A stretch of 64,000 bases of DNA, from assembly GCF_026151205.1 (NCBI RefSeq), contig NC_087078.1, forward strand, positions 6,916,175 to 6,980,174. Reading direction: 5' to 3'. A model generated the notes under the pieces. It saw nothing but the letters and a program-made list of their open reading frames with translations. It had not been told where the DNA came from and did not search any database. The translations under genes were made by a program, and so were the position numbers. Positions 45,961 to 55,475 of this stretch are shown here, one piece after another (the stretch's first letter is position 1; every line of letters starts with the position of its first letter). This stretch comes from Bolinopsis microptera. Lineage: Eukaryota > Ctenophora > Tentaculata > Lobata > Bolinopsidae.

Positions 45961-48414
45961 AGGTCCGCGGCGGAGGCCCGCCGGACTCCGAGCGACTCCG
46001 GCGCGCTTCCGCCAAAATGTCTTTACACTGGACTCGATTACATTTTGCGGACTCGGAGTGGGAGGCCGAGCGACTCCGAGCGGACTTTAAAGTCCGGCCG
46101 GCGGACTCCGAGCGGCTCCGCGGCGGCTCGCGGAGTGTCCGCCGCGGACTAAGCACTAGGCGGACTCACGTCCGCCGCGGACTCCGGCTGAGGTGCTTGC
46201 GGACTTCGCCCGAGCCTCTCCGCCAGACTTGAATCCGTCGGAGTCCGGCGGAGCTAGCGGACTCCCGCCAGCTCGGCGAGACTCCGCTCGGAATCCGCCG
46301 GACTCCAACAGGTCCACAGACTTCCGACCTCCGACTCCGACCTACGCTAAATATTTGTCACGTGACAACCCAAAGCATTTTGCAATAATGTGGTCAGGAT
46401 GAAAAGGTCGCTAGTGATAAACCTTAACCATTACCCTCACTATGTCAATATGTACAACTCTAGTCCTATAACTTTGACCCTATAAATGTATAAAACGTTG
46501 ACCCTACCCCTCCACCCAAACCTTCCGCACGAAATATAATGTCATTGACTGACACTGTGACCAACACAATTTTTGTCATATTATATCTCAATATTAGGGA
46601 AGCGTTTTTAGTTTTAACCTACACGCGTTGCATGGTGGCGTCAATCGTCCGGATCCCAGCAAGCAAAAATACGTCCGACGCGATCACAGTGGAACGACGC
46701 AGCCCAGCACTCACTATCTACGCTTTTCGAGCTCCGATCGTCCTGTGACGAAGTAATGACGAAGCCTAGGTCCTCAGGTAACATCGACCACCGATTGAAA
46801 ATTCCATTGCATTCAGTTGTAATGACCCCCGCGCACGAAGCGCGCGGCTACCCCCTGTATCGTCAGAACGATAAAGGGGTAAAACATAGTGAAACGACCG
46901 CGGGGGTCGCAACTTGAATACAAAAATTTTCAAAGATTTTTTGACATAAGGTCAAATGTAAAACTAAAATTTGATTTGATTGATTGACGACGTCAATTTT
47001 TGACACAGCGCGAGCGCATGCGGAAAAAGGACCGCGTAGCAAGTCAAGTAATGTTTGATATGGCCCTATCCGTTTAATCAAGTAATGTGTATCACTCGCT
47101 TCACACTCCGCGATCCGAACTTACAGTATATAATCCGACAAACGGCCCCAAACATAAGGCCCCCCCCCCCCCCTAAGTAATGTTAGAGTACATCCAGAAA
47201 GCACTCTGGCAAGTCATGGAGGGATGAGCGCTCCGAGACGGGATGACTTTACCTAATTATTCACCTCATCCTCATTAAAGAACGCGCCGCTGGGTAAAAA
47301 GAAACCTAGCCAGATAAGAGTGGAAGTCGGCGCCCTCATTAAATTTTTGGGAGAAAATTCGCTCGCCAAAATTTGTGACCAGTACTCTGTCCTAGCCCTG
47401 GCAGCTCATTGCGCCGTCCGCAACGAGCTTCCGTTGTTTCCGTCGACGTGCGAACGAGCAACGAGAAAAATGTGTGGCACTCGGGTGGCACATCATACCG
47501 GTGATACGCGTATAAATTTCGATCGCTGACGTACAGCGAGCAGCACGCTGCGAGTGGCGTCAGCTAGTCGGATTTCATCCTACAAGGCACATTGCGTTTT
47601 TACCAAGCAAACCAGGCATTCCGCCTCCGTCGGTCCGCCGCCTAACTGCAAGCTTACACTGAGTACCCCAGGCATTTAAATGATTTGTTAAAAAGATTAG
47701 GCGGAATGACAGGCTGAGACGCGGCCCATAACTGCAAGCGAGAGGGCTATAGTTAGACTTAGAGGGCAAACACATCGCGCCACAAGCCAAATATTATCAA
47801 CATCTAGACTAGCTACGCGTCCTTTTCCGCATGCGCTCGCGCTGTGCACAAAAATTGACGTCGCGTCGTCAATCAATTAACAATCAAAAATTTTAGTTTA
47901 TTGACATTTGAGGCTTTATTTGCAAAAAATTTCTGAATTTCAATCGTGGGTCGATGTTAACCTGAGGAACCCCTCAGGCTTCGTCCCTTACTTCGTCCAG
48001 GACGATCGAGCTCGACGAGCGTAGAGAGTGCTGGCTTCGACCTGTGATGGTCGACGTAATTTTTGCTTGCTGGGATCACGCCGAATGACGCCAGCATGAC
48101 GTGTCGGTGTAGGGTAAACTAAAAACGCTTCCCTATAGAATAATATGACAAAATTGTTTTGGTCACGTGACCAGTCAATGACATAGATATTTTATCTTTC
48201 GCTGCTGGCGGTTTGGTAGGGTTCGTGGTCAACGTTTATACATTATAGGGTCCAAGTTATAGGACTAGAGTTTGTACACTATGACATTGTGAGGGTAATG
48301 GTTAGGTTTATCACTAGCGACCTTTTCATCTGGACCACAATACCGCAAAATGCAATTTTGTGGGCATTAATGTTGGGTTTAACAAAAAATTTTGTCCCCC
48401 AAAACGGTTGGGAC

Positions 48415-48745
48415 AAATTTAGCCGAGGTTCTGGAAGTCGAGAAGTCCGGAAGTCAGTGGACACTGTATGGAGTCCGGCGGACCCGAGCGGAGTGCCAAG
48501 CTCCGCCGTGACTCCGCGGATTCAAGTCTGGCGGAGAGGTCCGGCGGCAGTCCCCAAGCCTCCGCCGAGTCCGCGTGGGCGGAACTCCGGCGGAGTGCTT
48601 GGGCGGACTCACCGCCTGGACCTCTCCGCCGAACTTAACTCCGGCCTGAGTCCGGCGGAGCTTGGACTCCGCTCGGAGTCCGCCGGACTCCAACAGAGTC
48701 CCACTGACTTCCCGACCTCCGACTTCCGACCCTCGGCTAAATTTT
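48415..48745. repeat. GC-rich palindromic centre, GGACTCCG words
   Basis: About 330 bases of clustered CGGAGTCCGC and its inverse, flanked on both sides by the inverted GGTCGGAAGTCGGAGG edge. Much richer in G and C than its neighbours. Related blocks sit at 45960-46340 and 50690-51085. Open frames through it are an effect of base composition. Confidence 0.8.
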
Positions 48746-51444
48746 GTCACGTGACATACACATAGCCAATAGCATTTTGCGATATTGTGGACAGATGAAA
48801 AGGTCGCTAGTGATAAACCTTAACCATTACCCTCACAATGTCAATAGTGTACAACTCTAGTCCCTAAACTTTGACCCTATAATGTATAAACGTTTGACCC
48901 TAACCCTCCACCAAACCGCCAGCAGCGAAATAACAAATATCAATGTCATTGACTGTTCACGTGACCCAAAACAATTTTTGTCATATATCTCATATAGGGA
49001 TGCGTTTTTAGATTTACCCAACACCTCCACGTTGGCAAGTGCGTCAATCGGCGATCCCAGCAAGAAAAATACGTCGACCATCAAGACGACGCCAGCATCT
49101 CCTCTACGCTCGTCGAGCCCGAACGTCCTGTGACGAAAGTAAGGACGAAGCCTGAGTCCTCAGTAACATCGACCCACCTGATTGAAAATTCAGAAATTTT
49201 TTGACATAAAGTCAAATGTAAAACTAAATTTTGATGTTAATTGATTGACGACGCGACGTTCAATTATTTGAGCTCAGCGGCGACGCATGCGGAAAAGGAC
49301 CGCGTAGCTATCAAGATGTTGATATATATTTGGCTTGTGGCGCGATTTGTGCTCTAAGTCTAACAATAGCACTCTCGCTTTGCAGTTACTGGGCCGCGCT
49401 CCACCTGTCATTCCTCCTAATCTCTATAACACATTTAAAGCCTGGGCCTCAGGTAAATGCCTTGCAGTAGCGCGCGACCGCCGGAGGCGGAAATGACCTG
49501 GTTAGCTAGTAACGCAATTGTGCCTGTAGGATGAAATCCTACTAGCTGACGCCACTCGCATCTGTGCTGCTCGCTGTACGTCAACGATCGGAAATTTATA
49601 ACGCGTATCACCCGTTAAAGAATGTGCATCCCGACGTGCACACAAATTTTTCGTCGTTGCTCGTCGCACGTCGACGAACAACGAAGCTCGTTGCCACGCG
49701 CAATGAGCTGCAGGCTAGGACATCGTCCTGGTCCCACAAATTGTGGCGAGCGATTTTCTCCAAAAATTTAATGAGGGCGCCGACTTTCCACTCTTTAACC
49801 TTTGGGCTAGGTTCTTTTTACCCAGCGCGCGTTCTCTAATGGGATGAGGTGAAAATAAGGTAAACAGAATCCACCGACTTGGCCAGAGTGCTTTCCTAAA
49901 ACTCTATTAACTAGCTTGCGTTGTAGGATTATATACTTAAATTTCGTATGCGGAGTGAAGCGAGTGATCCACATTACTTTGATTAAACGGATAGTGCCAT
50001 ATCAACATCTTGACTAATGCACGCGTCCTTTTCGCATGCCGCACGCGCTGAGCTCAAAGAATTGACGTCGTCAATCAATCCAACCTCAAAATTTTAGTTT
50101 TACATTAGACCTTTATGTCAAAAAAACTTTTGAATTTTTTTGTACACGTTGCGACCCCCACGGTCGTTTCACTATGTTTTACCCCTTTATCGTTCCTTAC
50201 ATACAGGGGAGCCGCGCACTTACGTAGCGCGCGGGGTCATACAACGTATGACAAGAATTTTCAATCGGTGGTCGATGTTACCTGAGACCTCAATGCATCG
50301 TCCTTACTCGTCACAGGAACGATCGGAGCTCGAAAAGCGTAGAGATTGCAGGCGGCGTCGTCCGTGATCGTCGACGTATTTTTGCTTCTGGGAGCCGCCG
50401 AATGACGCCACAGCCAACGCGTGTAGGGTAAAACTAAACGCTTCCCTAAATAATGAGATAATATGACAAAAATTGTTTTGGTCACGTGACCATCAATGAC
50501 ATTGATATTTCGCTGCGGAGGTTTGGTGGAGGGTTAGGGCAACGTTTATACATTATAGGTCAAAGTTATAGGACTAGAGGTGTGACACTATTGTCATTGT
50601 TGAGGTAATGGTTAAGGTTTATCACTAGCGACCTTTTCATCTGACACATATTGCAAAATGCTAGTATGTATGTCACGTGCCAATTTAGCCGAGGGTCGGA
50701 AGTCGGAGGTCGAAGTCAGTGGACTCTGTTGAGCCGGCGGACTCCGAGCGGAGTCCGCCGAGCTGGACGAGTCCGCCAAGCTCCGCCGGACTCCGCCGGA
50801 TTCACTCTTGGCGGAGAGGTCCGGCGAAGTCCGCCAAGCCTCCGCCGGAGTCCGCGGCGGACCGAGTCCGCCACGTGCTTAGTCCGCGGGACACTCCGCC
50901 GCGCCGGCCCCCCCCCCCCCGCGGAGCCGCTCGGAGTCCGCAGGCGGACTTTAAAGTCCGCTCGGAGTCCGCTCGGCTCCCTCCGAGTCCTCCGCCAAAA
51001 TGTACTCGAGCTCCCAGTGGTAAATACATTTTGGCGGAGGCACCGCCGAGACCGCCGGAGTCCGGGCGGCTCCCGCCGCGGACTCTACTCCGCGACGGAT
51101 AGTGCCCAATAATCACACGAGGCGAAGCCGAGTTCGATTATTTCAGTTATTTCACGAGGTGGCAACCGAGTGCAATAAACTGGTGTAATCGATTAATACA
51201 TGCCAGTTAGATTCGCGTATATCTCCACGCGTCTGGTTTTTATATAAATCGGTGCAATTAGTTTTTAAAATCGCACGACTGTGTAGTTATTGCACTAAAA
51301 ACAGGTGAGATAGTAAACTAATCGCACTGTGTTAGAGAGCACTTCAACCCAAACCTCCACCGATTGATTAATGGGGCACTAACTCCGCACGGATAGTGCC
51401 CATAATCACACAGGCGAAGCCGAGTTCGATATTTCAGTTAATTT

Positions 51445-51780
51445 AAAAGGTTCGTGGCAAGAACACAAGATGCTATGGCGGTGGGAGGTTGGAGCAAAGA
51501 ACTTAAAATAGTTGAGCACAAAGATTTCTTCCTGCGGTTGAAGGGGGCGGGAAAGAAAGTAGTGTTCTGTCCGGCATTCATCGTAGTAGACGATCACAGC
51601 CGGACTCAGGGAGTGGAGCTTGTTGGAGGATTAACAGAAGTGTTCAATCGAGAGAAGTACAAGTTGCTCAGGACTCTACGGTTTGAAACCATGGAAATGA
51701 AGTTTTGTAACCACTGGAACATTGAACAAGTAATAGGGACAGATAACCAGTACCCTGCCTGGATTGATGACATTGTCTAG
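51445..51780 (+). CDS. last exon of a beta-1,4-GalNAc-transferase-like glycosyltransferase
   Basis: From the palindrome edge an open frame runs 112 codons to TAG at 51778-51780: KRFVARTQDAMAVGGWSKEL, then KIVEHKDFFLRLKGAG and VFCPAFIVVDDHS. The pattern FVART, EH.DFFL, a Gly and a Cys followed by a hydrophobic strand and a His matches the C-terminal part of the GD2/Sd(a)-type GalNAc-transferase catalytic domain, which adds GalNAc to glycans in the Golgi. The N-terminal anchor, DxD motif and other exons are not visible upstream; the 6-kb palindrome starts directly before this exon. The acceptor may be TTTAAAAG at about 51450 or the TATTTCAG supplied by the palindrome (51434). Confidence 0.7.
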   Translation, partial: KRFVARTQDAMAVGGWSKELKIVEHKDFFLRLKGAGKKVVFCPAFIVVDDHSRTQGVELVGGLTEVFNREKYKLLRTLRFETMEMKFCNHWNIEQVIGTDNQYPAWIDDIV

Positions 51781-51940
51781 GTAACCAGGTAACCAGGTTA
51801 CCAGGTAACCAGGTAACCAGGTCACCAGGTAACCAGGTAACCAGGTAACCAGGTTACCAGGTTACCAGGTAACCAGGTTACCAGGTTACCAGGTAACCAG
51901 GTTACTATGTAACCAGGTAACCAGGTTACTATGGTAATAG
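51777..51940 (+). repeat. GGTAACCAGG minisatellite after the GalNAc-transferase stop
   Basis: About 16 units of a 10-base motif, GGTAACCA or GGTTACCA based, begin at the stop codon. After the array, 51938-51989 repeats the last coding bases (TAATAGGGACAGAT, then ACCCTGCCTGGATTGATGAC), so the coding end was copied along with the array. It belongs to the 3' UTR. Confidence 0.92.
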
Positions 51941-52164
51941 GGACAGATCACCATGCCAGTACCCTGCCTGGATTGATGACATTGACTAGGGGTAAAGCAT
52001 ATTTAGGTAAGAATACTGTGATATTAAGCTATGCTCAAAATGTATTTCATCTTCAACGTAACGTCTACCTTTTGTATTGAGTGGATTGGAAGCTCTACTG
52101 GTCAGAAAGACTTACTGTAAGTGACATATCAGGTCATGATACTTAGTTTAATTTGTAAAACTTA

Positions 52165-53455
52165 CCTTACTCGGGATTATTATAACCGGGATAAAGTGAT
52201 GGGATTTGGAAGATTCCGCCATATTTTTCCCGGTCAAAAATTTTACCAGTCATAAAAAAACCCGCCGACTCAGATTATGGGGTTCCAAGGGGGTGGTGAT
52301 CATCATATTTTACCTGAAGTCTCATATGTGCTAGAGAAGACTTTTGAAGCAGTGGATGGAGGGCTGTAACTTTATTGGCGGTTGCTACCATAATTTCGTT
52401 ATAAAAATCACAATTTGGTTATAGAAATCAGATTTCAGGGTGGACCGTGATTCTCACTTTTCTTGCCCATGAAGTGAGTAAACTGTGCCACTATTTCATG
52501 GTCCACGGTGGATTGATTACTGGAGCAGTTGAAGATGCAAAGCCAAGACGTTCCCCAATATCAAGCGGTGGGCAGGAAATTAAGCTCCGGCTGACCTTCA
52601 GAGCAGTAGCCCCATTAGCGGACAAAATGAAAGTCTTGTTAAGACAACAATAGGGGGGGGGGGGGAGCCAAGTAGATATTTGTAAATATTTGTAGATTAA
52701 TGTAGAATGGATAATCCACGAAAAAAGTGGATGACATTTTACAAATTTATACATTTATCTCCAAAAATTCAGTAGAATTTCTGGGCACATATTTGAGATT
52801 ACATTTTTGTAGATAAATGTAGATATTTGTAGATTATTGTCAATGGATAATTCACGAAAATTCTACAAATTTATACATTTATCTCCAAAAATTCAGTAGA
52901 ATTTCTGGGCACATAATTGAGATATACATTTTTGTAGATAAATGTAGATATTTGTAGATTATTGTAATGGATAATTCACGAAAAAAGTGGATGACATTAT
53001 CCAAATATCTACAAAAATCTACTTGGCTCCCCCCCCCCCCCCCCCCCCCCAACAATACAACTTCGAATTTGACGGTCAGCAGCAGGGGGATATCAATAAT
53101 GATAATGGAGGGGACATTAGCGATAATGAGAATGAGAATACGCTTTAATGAAGATTTGACTTATTATTGCTATAGATTTATTTTCCTTTAAATACTAGAC
53201 GTGTCTTTTTTTCTATTTCTGAGTAATATCAGTAACTGTAAATTGAAATAACTTCTTTAACAAGATTAGTAACAAAAACAGAAATTTCGGTTGAAAATTT
53301 GTTGACCTCTGAAAAAATCTTGAAAGGTCGGCCACCGGTAAATACATGACCGGGATAATTTGGCGGGTTTTGGGAAATTCCGCCATATTTTTCCCGGTTA
53401 TTAATTTTCCCAGTCATAAATTAACCCGCTATAATATTCCCGAGTAAGGTATGTT
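52165..53455 (-). mobile_element. TIR element with TACCTTACTCGGG ends, copy 2 (inverted, carrying an insertion)
   Basis: Reverse complement of the element at 43641-44515, from TTACTCGGGATTATTATAAC to ATTCCCGAGTAAGGTA. It is longer by about 400 bases because another element is inserted at 52652-53050. The same internal landmarks (CCATGAAGTGAGT, GTAGCCCCATTAGCGGAC) are present. Confidence 0.82.
52652..53050. mobile_element. foldback MITE with G/C-run ends, nested
   Basis: Begins with a run of G then GAGCCAAGTAGAT and ends ATCTACTTGGCTC then a run of C. The interior is inverted and repeated TAGATAAATGTAGATATTTG words. Direct copies of AACAATA lie on both sides (the last bases before the G run and the first after the C run); the uninterrupted site is seen in the sister copy near 44028 as its inverse TATTGTT. 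Confidence 0.85.
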
Positions 53456-53567
53456 TGTATGTTTGTATAACTGATGTGCTCAAAACCACTTGTTTTTATT
53501 TTAGCCTGACATATGTGCACGCCTTATTTAAATATTATTGTCCTAAATATTGTGTACATTTTGTTAA

Positions 53568-53800
53568 CCCATTAGGGACGATAGGGTCGTTTTTATGACC
53601 CACCTTTTCTAGACGAAAAACCAAATTACTAAACGCTATAACGAATCTATAGCATATATACTCAAAATTTATTGGGCTTCATTATATGTAGCCCAATAAA
53701 TTTTGAGCATATATGCTATAGATTCGTTATAGCGTTTAGTAATTTGGTTTTTCGTCTAGAAAAGGTGGGCCATAAAAACGACCCTATCGTCCCTAATGGG
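53568..53800. mobile_element. piggyBac-like palindromic MITE at TTAA
   Basis: Two arms of about 112 bases are almost perfect inverted copies around CTTCATTATATGTAG. The ends are CCCATTAGGGACG and its inverse, each beside TTAA (53564-53567 and 53801-53804). Terminal CCC next to TTAA is the piggyBac pattern. Non-coding. Confidence 0.92.
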
Positions 53801-53911
53801 TTAATAATGTAAAGGATACTTTAATCGAATGTTTTGGATTTCGTAAAATTCTTCTAAACTCCAAAAGATGCCAACAAATAACTAAAGTAATCCACGAAAA
53901 GCTCTACTCAC

Positions 53912-54585
53912 TTGAAAATCTTTTTCGCGTACTTGCCCCCGCAGTTGAGAACAATAACTTTGGTGAGCGAATCTTTGATAAGTTGAAGCTGCTTCTCGAA
54001 GACAGGCAGATGATTTGACAGGTCCATCCGCACATCAAAGTGCTGAACATCCTTGATGCCGAAGTTATCGTCTTGGGACGCTAAATATTGCAGATACACG
54101 ATACTGTTTATTCCATAATCATCTGCTGAGGCGAGGATTGAGAACTCGTACCATTTATACTCCTTCAACAAGTCGAATATAGCCTGACTCTGGTGGGCGT
54201 CTGATGGGGACAGCCGGATCTCAAAATCATCTGATCTGTGAAAGTCAGTGAAAGGATTAGTGGCAACTGCAGCTATGAGAGTAAGATGGAACTGATTAGC
54301 TAAGTTAGCCTGGATATCTGTTAAAGTAAAATCACATGCTGATATCACAGCTACCACCTCCTGCTCCAGTAAAGCACAGAAGCAGGTCTGGAGACTGAGG
54401 TAGGTGGAGTCGTGGTACTGCTCCACTAGCTCCACAGTAGTGTCACTGCTGTCTAGTCTGGAGATGGTGTACTCAGCTAGTCTCCTGATGGCATCCGCCC
54501 CCTCATGATCTTCAGAATCAAGGATGAGTCCTATCTTGTAGCCATGACAACACGCGAAAACAAGGACGAAGAGATGCGGTAACAT
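53912..54585 (-). CDS. first exon of a receptor with periplasmic-binding-like ligand domain
   Basis: ATG at 54585 gives a signal peptide (MLPHLFVLVFACCHG), then YKIGLILDSEDHEGADAIRR, VVAVISACDFTLTDIQANLA, HLTLIAAVAT, and EYKWYEFSILAS. This order (IG.I.D, a conserved central strand with ISA, then W..FSI) is that of the ANF-receptor/LIVBP-like fold at the amino end of ionotropic glutamate receptors and some membrane guanylate cyclases or class-C GPCRs. The exon ends in phase 2 at a GTGAGT donor (53911). Later exons would lie at lower coordinates but none was found through the repeats, so the receptor class cannot be decided. A glutamate receptor is the likeliest. Confidence 0.75.
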
Positions 54586-54767
54586 TGTATCCTGAAGATA
54601 TGAAATGATTTCACAAAAGGTGATTGTGGATTTGGTTTAGTCACCACTATGCGTGTTAAAACACTTGACGCTTTGTAGTTTTATTGAGAAGTTGGGAGAA
54701 TGCACTGTATGTTAAACAGTGGTCGACTGGGGGCAGGATTCTGACCGGAACAATAGACTCAATGGCC

Positions 54768-55418
54768 AGTTGGTAGATCACCGACCGGCTATAAGCCGGT
54801 TATAAGCCGGCTATAAGCCGGCTTATAGCCGGCTACAATTTTTATAGCCGGCTATAAGCCGGCTTATAGCCGCTTACATTTGTTGTTGAGCGACGGCTAT
54901 TAGCCGGTTATAATCCGGCTATTAGCCGTTTTGGTATTGAAAGTGGTTATAAGCCGGCTATAAGCCGGCTATAAGATATTAACTCAACCACATCGTACTG
55001 AACGATAGTCAGGAGCCGGCTATAAGAAATTCAGCGAAAACGGCTATTAGCCGGTTATAAGCCGGCTATTAGCCGTTTAGGTATCGAAAGTGGTTATAAG
55101 CCGGCTATAAGATATTAACTCAACCACATCGTACTGAACGATAGTCAGGAGCCGGCTATAAGAAATTCAGGGAAACCGGCTATTAGCCGGTTATAAGCCG
55201 GCTATTAGCCGGCTATAAGCCGTTTAGGTATCAAAAGTGGTTATAAGCCGGCTATAAGATATTAATTCAACCACATCGTACTGAACGATAGTCAGGAAAC
55301 GGCTATAAGAAATTCAGGGAAACCGGCTATTAGCCGGTTATAAGCCGGCTATTAGCCGGCTATAAGCCGTTTAGGTATCAAAAGTGGTTATAAGCCGGCT
55401 ATAAGCCGGCTATAAGAT
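54768..55418 (+). mobile_element. AGCCGGCTATA foldback element, copy 2
   Basis: Starts TGGCCAGTTGGTAGATCACC as copy 1 does (27685), then carries a tandem array of about 140-base units containing CATCGTACTGAACGATAGTC, AAGAAATTCAG and the AGCCGGCTATA palindromes. Three and a half units lie in one direction only, without the second arm. It stops about 60 bases before an exon. Confidence 0.85.
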
Positions 55419-55475
55419 AATCAATAACGAAATTCTTTGATGAATATCTTAGTAATGATACTACTCAAATTACAG

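Larger units (their letters stand above)
45390..51430. mobile_element. 6-kb nested palindrome (giant foldback structure)
   Basis: The left half (45390 to about 48580) recurs as its reverse complement to 51430. Order: A repeats (45390-45960), GC-rich block (45960-46340), F (46345-47080), M (47080-47790), R (47790-48415, itself the inverse of F), GC-rich centre (48415-48745), F again (48745-49325), M inverted (49325-49930), R again (49930-50690), GC-rich block (50690-51085), A inverted (51085-51430). So each half also folds on itself. The GC blocks are made of short GGACTCCG/CGGAGTCC words. GTCACGTGAC boxes recur at each GC-block edge. No intact gene. Copies differ by many single-base gaps. Confidence 0.85.

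Noticed and set aside
45929-46402. Arg/Ser-rich open frames in the GC blocks
   Set aside because: Composition effect of CGGACTCCG words, with no start context, splice sites or conserved pattern; the related copies at 48289-48765 and 50651-51116 do not keep the same frame.
43641-53455. A viral or Polinton/Maverick insertion
   Set aside because: Large and bounded by inverted repeats, but no capsid, polymerase, integrase or ATPase pattern was seen in any frame.
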